Positions 48,340-57,029 of a DNA stretch of 63,850 nucleotides are shown here, in pieces. Position 1 is the first letter of the stretch; each line of letters opens with the position of its first letter. The translations under genes were made by a program, and so were the position numbers. The stretch is from Weissella confusa (GTDB taxonomy: Bacteria > Bacillota > Bacilli > Lactobacillales > Lactobacillaceae), in contig JQAY01000013.1 in NCBI GenBank assembly GCA_001436895.1, forward strand, positions 1-63,850, in the 5' to 3' direction. The notes under the pieces are model-generated. The model was given only the letters and a program-made list of their open reading frames with translations. It searched no databases and was not told the origin of the DNA.

Positions 48340-48655
48340 TGTCTCCCCTCTCCGCCATCATAATTTCATTAACATTGCCGCTGAAAGTTCGCCACTCATC
48401 TTGGATTCGCACCACTTCAGAACGTCCTTCATCGGAAATTTTATAATATCGGCGATTACGCCCTTCAAAAGGTTCATCGTATGTCGTCACCCAACCCTTA
48501 GACTTGAGACGACGTAAGACTGGATACATCGTTGATTCGGAAACTGCAAAACGCTCTTGCACCTGCTTCGTCAACGCATAGCCATATAAATCTTCGTCAG
48601 AAAGCAACGCCAATACTAACCCATCCATTAAATCACTGGATAATTGCATCGCCAT
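48329..48655 (-). CDS. PadR-family transcriptional regulator
   Basis: A 108-aa winged-helix protein. The start LSSDLMDGLVLALLSDEDLYGYALTKQV and ESTMYPVLRRLKSKGWV are the PadR signature; a short C-terminal dimerisation helix ends it. It is the first gene of the operon with the DUF1700 and DUF4097 proteins. A perfect inverted repeat lies 37 bp upstream (48692-48706), in the spacer shared with the divergent PspC gene, so PadR may control both. AAGGA is 9 nt before the first ATG; an ATG two codons later is possible. Confidence 0.92.
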   Translation of the reverse strand: MAMQLSSDLMDGLVLALLSDEDLYGYALTKQVQERFAVSESTMYPVLRRLKSKGWVTTYDEPFEGRNRRYYKISDEGRSEVVRIQDEWRTFSGNVNEIMMAERGDNGE

Positions 48656-48691
48656 AATTCATTTTCCTTTACAATACTATAAGTCATATAA

Positions 48692-48706
48692 TATACTCTC
48701 AGTATA
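48692..48706. promoter_or_regulatory. Inverted repeat in padR-pspC spacer, PadR operator candidate
   Basis: TATACT-CTC-AGTATA, perfect 6-bp inverted repeat in the 124-bp divergent spacer, overlapping the AT-rich promoter region. Confidence 0.5.
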
Positions 48707-48779
48707 AGAAAGAATGCTAATGTTGTAAAGGCAAACACCATACAACAAGTTCTAATGGCATTTAAGAGGGGTATCTATT

Positions 48780-49040
48780 ATGGCAAAGAAGCAATTAACA
48801 AAGTCTCGTGATAAGGTCATGAGCGGTGTCCTTGGTGGTTTCGCTGAGTATTTCTCGATTGACGCGACACTACTACGTATTATCTTCGCAACAGCCGCTG
48901 TGTTCTTTTTCCCACTGGTTGTTTTGTATTTCATTGCAGCTGTGGTTATGCCTGAACCATCAAGCCACAATCGCTACGAGTACCGTGATAACGATGATCG
49001 CAAAGACGTCACACCACACCGTTACGACGACGACATTTAA
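48780..49040 (+). CDS. PspC-domain protein
   Basis: An 86-aa protein with the PspC fold: LTKSRDKVMSGVLGGFAEYFSID then a membrane segment at about residues 37-58 (IIFATAAVFFFPLVVLYFIAAVVMPEP) and a charged tail. PspC relatives sense membrane stress. Divergent from padR with a shared spacer; GAGGGG precedes the ATG. Role as partner of the PadR-DUF1700-DUF4097 module is inferred from position. Confidence 0.92.
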   Translation: MAKKQLTKSRDKVMSGVLGGFAEYFSIDATLLRIIFATAAVFFFPLVVLYFIAAVVMPEPSSHNRYEYRDNDDRKDVTPHRYDDDI

Positions 49041-49050
49041 TGCAAAATAA

Positions 49051-49083
49051 AGCGCCGGCTAGGAAACAATCCTAACCGGCGCT
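49051..49083. terminator. Bidirectional terminator (pspC / nucleoside transporter)
   Basis: A 14-bp stem with one mismatch (AGCGCCGGCTAGGA / TCCTAACCGGCGCT), AACAA loop, T-run on both sides. Confidence 0.9.
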
Positions 49084-49096
49084 TTTTATGTCTATC

Positions 49097-50338
49097 TTAC
49101 CAACTGAACAAACCAACCATAGCAGCTGACATCAATGATACTAAGATACCTGATACCAAGATCAACGGTACATTTGCAGCAATCAAATCAGCCTTTTCAC
49201 GGTTAACCAAGCTCTTGTATGATCCGATAATCATCCCCAACGTACCGAAGTTTGCAAAACTCGTGACGAAGACCGTCAAAACGGCACGCGCGTGAGCTGA
49301 GGCAAACATTCCCGTGTGGTGAATAACATCCTTTGACACTTCTCCCATGACAACGAACTCGTTCGTTACCAGTTTTGTTCCCATGTATTGGGCAATTTGG
49401 AAGGCATCGTTCACGTTGAAACCTAGCAACCATGCAAATGGGAACATAATCACACCGAAAATATTCTCCAATGACAACCATGGCAACGTCGTCAATGACA
49501 ACAAGTTATCAATCAACGCGGCCAAACCAACGAAGGCAATAACCGTCGCAACGATAATCACCGCAACCAATCCAGCACCCTGGATAGAGTCACCCAAGAA
49601 AGCAAAGAATGGTTGGCGTTGTGTCTTACCATTATCCAACGTCTCTTCGTGGTTCAATACTGCGATTATATCTTCTTCTTCAGGTACTTCGACCGGATTC
49701 AAAATCGTTGTCATCATAATTGCGCTCAAAATGTTCAACGGAATCGCCGTCAATACGTATTGACCAGGCATCATCCCAACATATGAACCAACAATAGCCG
49801 CCGTAACTGTACTCATTGACATCATGGCAACCGTCAAATTACGCTTGGCATTCATTTGTTGCAATTGTAGCTTAGAAACGGCCAAAACTTCCGTCGTTCC
49901 CAAGAACATCATTTCAACTGAGAAGAATGACTCAAACTTTGGTTGACCCGTCAAAAATGACAAGCCACGACCAACCCACTTAACCAACCATGGCAAAACA
50001 CCAAGGTATGTCAAAATATCAAACATTGGAATGATTACAATGATTGGCAAAACGGCTGACGTCACGAAGTTCATTGAACCTGACGCTGGCTTTACCCAGT
50101 CTGGCAAGGCAAATGAAATTCCGTCAAAGGCCGCACTGGTCAACCACTGGAAACCATTAGCTGCAGCCAAGACAGCGTCTCGACCAATCGTGAAACTCGT
50201 GAAGAACCATGCCAACAATAATTGGATGACCAAAATTACACCAACTGAACGCCAGTGGATGTGCTTGCGATCACGAGAAAATAAATATGCCACCCCTAGG
50301 AATACAAAAATTCCAAGGATGTTCATCAACAATAGCAT
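49097..50338 (-). CDS. nupC: NupC-type concentrative nucleoside transporter
   Basis: A 413-aa nucleoside:cation symporter (CNT family) with about 10 membrane segments. Family signatures: TEVLAVSKLQLQQMNAKRN and GTKLVTNEFVVMGEV, plus SFANFGTLGMIIGSYKSL near the C-terminus. Imports pyrimidine and/or purine nucleosides for salvage. AAGGAGAG is 8 nt before the ATG. Two palindromes with a CG centre lie upstream, suggesting control by a LacI-family regulator encoded elsewhere. Confidence 0.93.
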   Translation of the reverse strand: MLLLMNILGIFVFLGVAYLFSRDRKHIHWRSVGVILVIQLLLAWFFTSFTIGRDAVLAAANGFQWLTSAAFDGISFALPDWVKPASGSMNFVTSAVLPIIVIIPMFDILTYLGVLPWLVKWVGRGLSFLTGQPKFESFFSVEMMFLGTTEVLAVSKLQLQQMNAKRNLTVAMMSMSTVTAAIVGSYVGMMPGQYVLTAIPLNILSAIMMTTILNPVEVPEEEDIIAVLNHEETLDNGKTQRQPFFAFLGDSIQGAGLVAVIIVATVIAFVGLAALIDNLLSLTTLPWLSLENIFGVIMFPFAWLLGFNVNDAFQIAQYMGTKLVTNEFVVMGEVSKDVIHHTGMFASAHARAVLTVFVTSFANFGTLGMIIGSYKSLVNREKADLIAANVPLILVSGILVSLMSAAMVGLFSW

Positions 50339-50409
50339 CGCTACTCTCCTTGAGGGGTATTTATGTAAAACAACTTAACAAACTTAAGTGTATCAAAAGT
50401 AAGCGACTT

Positions 50410-50423
50410 GTTAAACGGTTTAC
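50410..50423. promoter_or_regulatory. LacI-type operator candidate 1 upstream of nupC
   Basis: GTTAAACGGTTTAC, a near-palindrome with central CG, overlapping a possible -35 (TTAACA) of the nupC promoter. Confidence 0.5.
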
Positions 50424-50439
50424 CCTTGGTAATAATTTG

Positions 50440-50453
50440 GTTAAACGTTTAAC
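50440..50453. promoter_or_regulatory. LacI-type operator candidate 2 upstream of nupC
   Basis: GTTAAACGTTTAAC, a perfect 14-bp palindrome 30 bp from the first copy, i.e. on nearly the same helix face. Confidence 0.58.
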
Positions 50454-50470
50454 TTAGAAAATCCACAAAA

Positions 50471-50503
50471 AAACACACCTACTTTTGCAAGTAGATGCGT
50501 TTT
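50471..50503 (-). terminator. LCP gene terminator
   Basis: A stem CCTACTT/AAGTAGA with TTGC loop and outer CA/TG and AAC/GTT pairs, followed by TTTTTTTG on the minus strand. Confidence 0.82.
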
Positions 50504-50511
50504 CATAATCT

Positions 50512-51798
50512 TTATTGCGCGTATGAATAATAACTAGAACCGTAAGTTCCAGAACCCTCGTCCACCGTGCTACCATCTTCTGAAGTCGTGTCAGTCGTTT
50601 CATCAGAACTATCATAGACGTATGAAGTCAAACCGTTAGCTGCAAGCGTTGCTGAGCTAACTTCGCCGGCAAACATTGGTCCCGTCTTTGCTGCTTTCAA
50701 GCCAAGTGACTTACGCAAAACATTCGTTCCACGTTGCTTTTCACTCTGAGGAATCAATTCTGATGAACCTGAAACCAAGTTCACTTCAGTACCTTGCAAG
50801 TGATCCGTCTTAATTGTCTTCGCTGCGCTGATATACTTTGACGCAATCGTCAACATATCATCAAACGTCAAATCTGTATTCGTTGAATCAGAAATCGTGT
50901 TCAAGAACTTTGCGTTAATCAACTTAGTTGGATTGCTCTTAGCCTTTTCCACAATCGCTTCAAGCACTAGTCGTTGACGTGCTTGACGACCGTAATCACC
51001 TTGTGGGTCATCGTAACGCATACGTGAGAACGCAAGCGCAGCCGCCCCGTTCATTTTGTGGTACGTGTGGGTTACGCCGTCCTCGCCTGTGTGCGTGTAG
51101 GTAGATGATCCTTCCGTAAAGCTATAAAGATTTCCAGGATCAGCGTGAGCCGTATCTGGATTATAGTCAAAGGTCAACGGAGACTTTACATCAATACCGC
51201 CCAACTCATTAACAATCTTTTCCAACGCACCCATGTTAACAATTGCATAGTAATCAATCGGTACGTTTAGCCAATCTTGAATAGTCTTAATCGTGGTCTT
51301 AGCAGACCCCAATTCATAAGCCGCATTCAATTTTTGAGGGAACTGATCCTCATAGCCAATCGGAGCGATAACTGAGTCACGTGGCAATGACATCACTGTC
51401 ACCTTGTCTTGCTTAGGATTAACCGTCACCAACATTAGTGAATCAGTACGTCCCTTATATGTTCGACCTAGTTCTCCAGTATCAGTCCCCAATAGCAAGA
51501 TTGAGAAGGGCTTTCCATCAGCCAAAACCCCCGAAACATCACGTGCCTTCTTAACACCAGCGCTTTGGAAAGCATTATCAACCGCATTCTTTGTATTCTT
51601 ATAGGCTGTGCCGGCTACCACACCAACCGCCAAAACTAAGACAGCGATAACTGATAAAATAATGTTTCGCACTAATTTAAATTTCCGACCATTCCTTGGG
51701 CGCTTTGGACCACGGGGACCACGAACTTTCTTTTTATGTCCGCTAGCCATACGTTCCGCTTCACGCCGTGCCGTACGTGATTGTGGCTCATTTTCCAT
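50512..51798 (-). CDS. LytR-CpsA-Psr (LCP) family protein
   Basis: A 428-aa protein that should attach teichoic acids or other glycopolymers to peptidoglycan. Basic cytoplasmic N-terminus (residues 1-42), one membrane anchor (about 43-65), then the extracytoplasmic LCP domain (about 98-330). Conserved lipid-phosphate-binding residues are visible in LLLGTDTG, GRTDSLMLVTVNP, SLPRDS, and RMRYDDPQGDYGRQARQR. The Ser/Thr/Asp-rich tail after residue 385 ends in a tyrosine-rich stretch. GAGGAG precedes the ATG. Confidence 0.94.
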   Translation of the reverse strand: MENEPQSRTARREAERMASGHKKKVRGPRGPKRPRNGRKFKLVRNIILSVIAVLVLAVGVVAGTAYKNTKNAVDNAFQSAGVKKARDVSGVLADGKPFSILLLGTDTGELGRTYKGRTDSLMLVTVNPKQDKVTVMSLPRDSVIAPIGYEDQFPQKLNAAYELGSAKTTIKTIQDWLNVPIDYYAIVNMGALEKIVNELGGIDVKSPLTFDYNPDTAHADPGNLYSFTEGSSTYTHTGEDGVTHTYHKMNGAAALAFSRMRYDDPQGDYGRQARQRLVLEAIVEKAKSNPTKLINAKFLNTISDSTNTDLTFDDMLTIASKYISAAKTIKTDHLQGTEVNLVSGSSELIPQSEKQRGTNVLRKSLGLKAAKTGPMFAGEVSSATLAANGLTSYVYDSSDETTDTTSEDGSTVDEGSGTYGSSYYSYAQ

Positions 51799-51948
51799 GA
51801 GCGACTCCTCTCTTCAATCCAGTAGTATTTAATACTGATTAATAACAATTTTTATAATTCTCAAGATAGCGCAAAAACGGTATCTTGGACATTATACAAG
51901 CCTTCACCTTTAAAAAAGCTTATAGTAACTTATTTATTCTATACCAAA

Positions 51949-51989
51949 AAACAAGCCTAGTCAGCATTTCTCACTAACTAAGCTTGTTT
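51949..51989 (-). terminator. thyA terminator
   Basis: A stem AAACAAGC/GCTTGTTT extended by TAGT/ACTA after one mismatch, with a 15-nt loop and TTTTTTGG on the minus strand. The rest of the 200-bp spacer up to the LCP gene is AT-rich and should hold the LCP promoter. Confidence 0.82.
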
Positions 51990-52001
51990 CATAATTAAAC
52001 A

Positions 52002-52958
52002 TTAAACTGCCACGGGTGCCTTAATTGACTTAGCCGGCTTATAATTCTCAACCTTAATATCGTCCATTGTGTAATCAAAAATTGAGGTTACATCTGGGTT
52101 CAATACAAGCGTTGGTAACTCAGCCATTTCACGAGAAAGTTGCTCAGTCACCTGGTCAACGTGATTTGAGTAGATGTGTGCATCGCCAAATGTGTGCACG
52201 AACTCGCCCGCTTCAAGCCCCGTTTGTGCAGCCACCATGTGCAACAACAGTGAGTATGACGCAATATTGAACGGCACACCCAAGAAGATGTCAGCTGAAC
52301 GTTGGTAAAGTTGCAAACTCAACTTACCATCTGCCACGTAGAATTGGAACAATGTGTGGCACGGTGGCAATGCTTGTGATGGGACGTCTTCTGGGTTCCA
52401 GGCACTAACAATCAAACGACGTGAATTTGGGTTCGTCTTAATCTGGTTCACTACATCATCAATTTGATCAATAAAGCCGCCTTGCACCTTACGCCAGTGA
52501 CGCCATTGCGCGCCGTATACGTCACCCAATTCACCAAACTTATCCGCAAAAGCATCATCTGCCAAAATGCGGTCAACGAAGAGTTGGTGTTGTTCATCAT
52601 AGGCAGCCTTGAACTCCTCGTCTACCAACGCACGACGCCCAAAATCAGTCATATCAGGTCCCGTGTATTCATCGGATTCAACCCAGTTCTTAAATGCCCA
52701 TTCGTCCCAAATGTGATTGTTGTGTTCCAACAAGAAACGAATATTTGTGTTACCTTGCAAGAACCATAGCAATTCGCTCTTAATCAAGCCGAATGGCACA
52801 CGTTTCGTTGTTAGCAATGGAAAACCTTCTGCCATATCAAAATGCAATTGACGGCCAAATACTGAGCGTGTACCCGTACCCGTGCGATCACCCTTCACAT
52901 TCCCCGTTTCCAACACTTCACGTGCCATATCCAAATATGCTTGTTCATTACGACTCAT
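52002..52958 (-). CDS. thyA: Thymidylate synthase
   Basis: Makes dTMP from dUMP with methylene-tetrahydrofolate. It has 318 aa, the long lactobacillus form with an insertion near residues 90-140. The catalytic cysteine is in [12 protein letters not shown] (about residue 199), and [16 protein letters not shown] is intact. It starts 12 bp after the dCMP deaminase stop, so the two enzymes that supply dUMP and convert it to dTMP are co-transcribed. Confidence 0.97.
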   Translation of the reverse strand: MSRNEQAYLDMAREVLETGNVKGDRTGTGTRSVFGRQLHFDMAEGFPLLTTKRVPFGLIKSELLWFLQGNTNIRFLLEHNNHIWDEWAFKNWVESDEYTGPDMTDFGRRALVDEEFKAAYDEQHQLFVDRILADDAFADKFGELGDVYGAQWRHWRKVQGGFIDQIDDVVNQIKTNPNSRRLIVSAWNPEDVPSQALPPCHTLFQFYVADGKLSLQLYQRSADIFLGVPFNIASYSLLLHMVAAQTGLEAGEFVHTFGDAHIYSNHVDQVTEQLSREMAELPTLVLNPDVTSIFDYTMDDIKVENYKPAKSIKAPVAV

Positions 52959-52970
52959 GTCATTATCCCC

Positions 52971-53456
52971 TTAGTTGTTTTCAGTTACGTACTTGTCAAA
53001 ATTAATCATTGCGACATCCGTGGCTGTTAGTGGCACTTGTTGGAGTGCAACACCCTTAGCTTGGATTAATGATGTCGCGAACTCATCATTATTGTAGTTA
53101 CGGATGTAGTTAATCTTCTTAATACCAGCTTGTAACAAAAACTTCGTGCAGTGAACGCAAGGAAAATCTGTGACGTAAATCTCAGCACCATCTGCTGCAA
53201 TCCCCATTTTTGCTAGTTGCATCAAGGCGTTTTGCTCTGCGTGAACCGCACGGATGCAGTGCCCATCAACAATTAAATCCCCAACTTCTGTACAGTGTGG
53301 CGTCCCAGTAACCGATCCGTTATACCCACTTGCAATAATACGTCCGTCTTTTACAACTACTGCTCCGACATGTAGGCGCGTACAAGTACTGCGTGATGCT
53401 AACATAGCCGCTTGCATCATAAAGTAAGCCGGCCAACCAATTCGTTCGTCTTTCAT
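52971..53456 (-). CDS. comEB: dCMP deaminase (ComEB family)
   Basis: Deaminates dCMP to dUMP, the substrate of the downstream thyA. It has 161 aa. Zinc-site motifs HAEQNAL and PCVHC are present, with a further conserved CTRLHVGAVVVKDGRIIASGYNG segment. The open frame runs to 53591, but GGGGA lies just before two consecutive ATG codons (53459 and 53456); the second has better spacing. The name comEB comes from the competence operon of Bacillus, but no comE genes are adjacent here. Confidence 0.93.
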   Translation of the reverse strand: MKDERIGWPAYFMMQAAMLASRSTCTRLHVGAVVVKDGRIIASGYNGSVTGTPHCTEVGDLIVDGHCIRAVHAEQNALMQLAKMGIAADGAEIYVTDFPCVHCTKFLLQAGIKKINYIRNYNNDEFATSLIQAKGVALQQVPLTATDVAMINFDKYVTENN

Positions 53457-53754
53457 CATTATTCCCCATCGATTTATTTTCGTTACTCCTATAATAACCG
53501 ACAAAATCGAACGTTTCAAATCTTGATTTTTAAGTTCGTACGTGATTTTATTCCGTTTTCGCATGTTAAACGAACAGAACATCATAAACACAGTCTGAAA
53601 ATCAGCCAGTTACGAATGTTCAAATTTTTAACCGTCCCAAATGACCGTAAGCCCGAAAATTACGGCTATCAACAAATCGATATCATTTAGAAAATGGAAT
53701 TTTTCACGCGCCTAAACTCTCTCGTTAAAAAGAAGTGCATAATATTATTTTCCG

Positions 53755-53783
53755 TTGTGAATTTACATTTTTTATGATAAAAT
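53755..53783 (+). promoter_or_regulatory. veg promoter
   Basis: -35 TTGTGA (53755-53760), 17 nt, -10 TAAAAT (53778-53783) with an extended TG one base upstream. Confidence 0.8.
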
Positions 53784-53796
53784 TGCAAATGACCTT

Positions 53797-53864
53797 AGTG
53801 TGTCATAAAACACACTCGTTTGCGCAGCGGTTTCATTTGTCGCTGGATGTGAGGATAGCCTCAC
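53797..53864 (+). promoter_or_regulatory. Two leader hairpins of veg mRNA
   Basis: AGTGTGT/ACACACT (53797-53816, 7 bp) near the 5' end and GTGAGG-ATAG-CCTCAC (53849-53864, 6 bp) ending directly before the GAAAGGAG ribosome binding site. Confidence 0.6.
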
Positions 53865-53877
53865 GAAAGGAGTTCTT

Positions 53878-54111
53878 ATGCCTGCAGCATTAGCAGAAAT
53901 TAAGCAACAATTAGACGATCACCTTGGTGAGCCAATTACTTTGATTACTCACGAGAGCCGTCACCGTAACATCGAGCACGAAGCCGTTGTACGTGAGACG
54001 TTCCGTTCAGTATTCGTCCTAGACTTGAAGCAAGAAGGTAACGAGTTCGACCGTGCCTCATTCAGTTACACGGATATCTTGACGGATAACATCGAGATTA
54101 CTTTCGCCTAA
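53878..54111 (+). CDS. veg: Veg-family protein
   Basis: A 77-aa protein of the Veg family, highly expressed in Bacillus vegetative cells and linked there to biofilm matrix control. The fold covers the full length (LAEIKQQLDDHLGEPITL, RRNIEH-like SRHRNIEHEAVVRETF, SVFVLDL, SFSYTDILT). AAAGGAG is 5 nt before the ATG. The veg-rsmA-rnmV-tatD-metG neighbourhood is conserved with Bacillus, apart from two inserted CNNM genes here. Strong promoter and codon bias suggest abundant product. Confidence 0.94.
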   Translation: MPAALAEIKQQLDDHLGEPITLITHESRHRNIEHEAVVRETFRSVFVLDLKQEGNEFDRASFSYTDILTDNIEITFA

Positions 54112-54116
54112 CAAAC

Positions 54117-54148
54117 AAGCCCCGATTCGCATCAGCGGATCGGGGCTT
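54117..54148. terminator. Bidirectional terminator (veg / CNNM protein 1)
   Basis: A 14-bp stem with one G-T pair (AAGCCCCGATTCGC / GCGGATCGGGGCTT), ATCA loop, T-run. Confidence 0.93.
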
Positions 54149-54153
54149 TTCTT

Positions 54154-55521
54154 TTACTCTTCGATTGTCATATCATCATCCGTTGTTGGTGCAACACGAA
54201 CAACTTCAAACTCATTGATGTAGGCATCCTTGAAATCAAGGGCCGTAATTTCAAAATCAAGTACCTTGATGGTATCTCCTGCTGACGTATCAGAATTCTC
54301 ATCCAAGAAGAATCCCGTCAATGTCACCATGTCAGAGTCATCAAATGGGCGGATGTCCGCATGGAAGTAACGTTCAAAATCATACAACGTCATCTTTCCA
54401 GAGACCTTGTAGTGCATGTTACCAGCGTCATCAGCACCTAGCTTTTCAACTAGGTCATCAGCAACTGCATCCATCTCGTCACGAACTGAACCGAACAATT
54501 CCTCGTAGATATCCTTATCAGTCACGATACCCGACGTACCGCCATATTCGTCCTTCACAATAACGATTGGCGTACGACGCGCAATCATCTTTTGCAAAAC
54601 ATCTTGAATTGGCATATTCTCAGGAACCGTTGGCATGTGACGGATAATCTTACGAACAGACAATGTGTCATCAATTTGGGCTTGGCGCATCAAATCATAG
54701 TTGAAGACGTATCCCAAAATCTTATCCTTATCATTGTCAGCCACAACTGGGAAACGAGAGTGCTTCGTTTCAAAATAACGTTGCAAGGTATCATGCACTG
54801 AATCCGTAATATCAACCACGTCCAATTGCGTACGATCAATCATGATATCAACTGCTACCTTATCATTCATCTCAAAGGCACGTTGCATAAAGACATAGTC
54901 CGCATCGTCAAGCTCACCACTGCGAGCGGCCGTACGAGACAAGCTTAGGATTTCGGCTTCTGAATAAACCTCATCCCCTTCGTTAGCGGGCTTCATACCC
55001 ATCAAACGAGTCACGCCAGTCGCTGAGACGTTCAACAACCACACGAATGGATAGAAGATAACGTGGAATAGACGCAATGGCGTTGCGACGAACAAAGCGA
55101 CCTTCACTGGGAAGTCGATGGCCACATTCTTTGGCACCAACTCCGTAAAGACAACTTCAACATACGTCAAAAATACCAAGGCAATAACCGATGCAATCAC
55201 GCCGGCACTTGCCCCTGTCATTTCCTTCAAGAAGCCACCTTCAAGCAATAAGTGGGCAATTGTCTCTTCACCCATCCAACCAAGAATCAACCCGGCCAAC
55301 GTAATACCAACTTGGGTCGTTGATAGATACTCATTTAGGTTTTCAACCATGTGGATAGCCGTTTCAATTTGACGTGATGGCTTTTCACGTTCTTCTTGCA
55401 ACTCAACCAAGGCGCTCTTACGCACCTTAACCAAGGCAAATTCAGCAGCAACGAACAACGTTGCAAACAATAGGACTAGGATGATGACAATAACCGAAAT
55501 TAATAACTCACCTTCACTCAA
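54154..55521 (-). CDS. CNNM/CorC-family (hemolysin-like) membrane protein 1
   Basis: A 455-aa protein: DUF21/CNNM membrane domain with three to four segments (about 5-190), a CBS pair (about 210-340) and a C-terminal CorC_HlyC domain (about 360-445). The family, often mislabelled hemolysin, is tied to magnesium/cobalt export. The start appears to be TTG (TTGAGTGAAGG), with AGGGA at 7 nt. It lies 90 bp downstream of a close paralogue, from which it probably arose by duplication; a terminator between them suggests separate expression. Confidence 0.92.
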   Translation of the reverse strand: MSEGELLISVIVIILVLLFATLFVAAEFALVKVRKSALVELQEEREKPSRQIETAIHMVENLNEYLSTTQVGITLAGLILGWMGEETIAHLLLEGGFLKEMTGASAGVIASVIALVFLTYVEVVFTELVPKNVAIDFPVKVALFVATPLRLFHVIFYPFVWLLNVSATGVTRLMGMKPANEGDEVYSEAEILSLSRTAARSGELDDADYVFMQRAFEMNDKVAVDIMIDRTQLDVVDITDSVHDTLQRYFETKHSRFPVVADNDKDKILGYVFNYDLMRQAQIDDTLSVRKIIRHMPTVPENMPIQDVLQKMIARRTPIVIVKDEYGGTSGIVTDKDIYEELFGSVRDEMDAVADDLVEKLGADDAGNMHYKVSGKMTLYDFERYFHADIRPFDDSDMVTLTGFFLDENSDTSAGDTIKVLDFEITALDFKDAYINEFEVVRVAPTTDDDMTIEE

Positions 55522-55574
55522 TGTTATTCCCTACTTTCTTTTAGTACAAATTCAATGACACCATTATAGCAAAA

Positions 55575-55598
55575 AACACCTGATATTTATCAGGTGTT
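55575..55598 (-). terminator. Terminator of CNNM protein 2 gene
   Basis: A 10-bp perfect stem (AACACCTGAT / ATCAGGTGTT) with ATTT loop, followed by TTTTTTG on the minus strand. It lies 14 bp past the stop. Confidence 0.9.
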
Positions 55599-55611
55599 CA
55601 CTCGCGTATGA

Positions 55612-56973
55612 TTAATGTTCGTCTTCTGAGTCAGATTCAGGATCCTCTTCAGGCAACGCCACAACTTCGAAATCATTGATGTAAGCATCCTTGAAATCCA
55701 AAGCTGTAATCTCAAAGTTATTAATCTTGATAGCTTCACCAACTTCAAAGTTAGGATGCTCATCAAGGACATAACCTGTCAACGTGACCATTTCTGAATC
55801 CTCAAATGAACGGATTTCAGTCTTAAAGAATCGTTCGAAATCGTACAACGTCATCTTTCCAGAGACCTTGTAGTGCATGTTTCCTTCTTCATCTGATCCA
55901 ATCTTTTGAACCAAATCATCAGAAACATCATCGATTTCGTCACGCACCGTACCAAACAACTCTTCATAAACGTCCTTATCAGTAACGATACCTGACGTTC
56001 CACCATATTCGTCCTTAACAACAACGATTGGTGCACGGTGCTCAATCATTTCTTGCAAAACTTCCGTAATAGGTTGGTTTTCAGAAACGACTGGCAAATT
56101 ACGCAAAACAGTTCGAACTGATGCATCCATACTCAAACGCCCTTGGCGGACCAAGTCATATGAGAAGACGTATCCCAAAATCTTGTCCTTGTCGTTGTCA
56201 GCAACCACTGGCATACGTGAGAACTTTTCTTCTAGGTACAAGTTCAATGCATCTCCGATTGTGTCCGTAACATCCACAACTGTTAGTTGTGTACGGTCAA
56301 TCATAATATCAACTGCAACCTTGTCATTCATTGAGAAGGCACGCTTCATAAACGTTAAGTCTTCTTCGTCCAACTCACCCGCTTGGGCAGCATCCTCAGA
56401 CAACGAAATAATTTCGTTTTGTGAGTAGATGTCTTCATCTGGGTGAGCATTAAATCCAAGCACCTTTGTTACACCAGCAGCCGTACGGTCAAACAACCAA
56501 ATTAATGGGTAAAGTACGATGTGGAAGAACATAACTGGACGCACGATGAACAACAACACCTTAACCGGTTGGTCAATGGCAATGTTCTTTGGCACCAAGT
56601 CAGTAAAGACAGCGTGGATAAATGTAAAGATCAAAATTGCGGCTACTGACGCAACACTGTGGGCGATAGCTGCTGGCAATAGATGTGATGAAATAATCAA
56701 GTCAGCGATGAACGCTTCACCCAACCAACCCAAAATCAATGATGTCAGCGTAATACCAACTTGCGCAGTTGATAGATACTCTGTCATGTGGTTAGTCATG
56801 TTAATGGCGTGCGTTAAGTTTGATGATGGCTTGTTACGTGCTTCTTGCAACGCACGCAAAGCTGATGGACGCACCTTAACTAGTGAGTACTCAGTTAGCG
56901 TGAACAAAACAGCCAACAACAAAATAACAACAATAACAACAATATTGATCATAATAGACGGACCGGAATCCAT
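55612..56973 (-). CDS. CNNM/CorC-family (hemolysin-like) membrane protein 2
   Basis: A 453-aa paralogue of the next gene with the same order: CNNM membrane domain, CBS pair with KFSRMPVVADNDKDKILGYVF, and CorC_HlyC domain ending FEITALDFKDAYINDFEVV. Long stretches are identical to its partner (for instance NDKVAVDIMIDRTQL), while N-terminal and loop parts differ. This suggests an old duplication and possibly hetero-oligomers or different cation preference. The Asp/Glu-rich tail is longer here. GAGG lies 11 nt before the ATG. Confidence 0.92.
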   Translation of the reverse strand: MDSGPSIMINIVVIVVILLLAVLFTLTEYSLVKVRPSALRALQEARNKPSSNLTHAINMTNHMTEYLSTAQVGITLTSLILGWLGEAFIADLIISSHLLPAAIAHSVASVAAILIFTFIHAVFTDLVPKNIAIDQPVKVLLFIVRPVMFFHIVLYPLIWLFDRTAAGVTKVLGFNAHPDEDIYSQNEIISLSEDAAQAGELDEEDLTFMKRAFSMNDKVAVDIMIDRTQLTVVDVTDTIGDALNLYLEEKFSRMPVVADNDKDKILGYVFSYDLVRQGRLSMDASVRTVLRNLPVVSENQPITEVLQEMIEHRAPIVVVKDEYGGTSGIVTDKDVYEELFGTVRDEIDDVSDDLVQKIGSDEEGNMHYKVSGKMTLYDFERFFKTEIRSFEDSEMVTLTGYVLDEHPNFEVGEAIKINNFEITALDFKDAYINDFEVVALPEEDPESDSEDEH

Positions 56974-57029
56974 AATTGGTTTACCTCTTCTTTAATAAAA
57001 ATATTTTCGTAATAAACATTATAACAGAA

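Larger units (their letters stand above)
53457..53877. other. comEB-veg divergent intergenic region
   Basis: 421 bp. The part nearest comEB is AT-rich with no clear promoter. A 6-bp inverted repeat CCGTAA/TTACGG lies around 53643-53665. The right half holds the veg promoter and two leader hairpins (listed separately). No convincing small gene was found. Confidence 0.5.

Noticed and set aside
50410-50453. The nupC palindromes as cre sites
   Set aside because: The CG centre fits but the required TG at one end and CA at the other are missing in both copies (two mismatches each).
53616-53690. 24-codon frame in the comEB-veg spacer
   Set aside because: No ribosome binding site and no conserved feature; left as intergenic.
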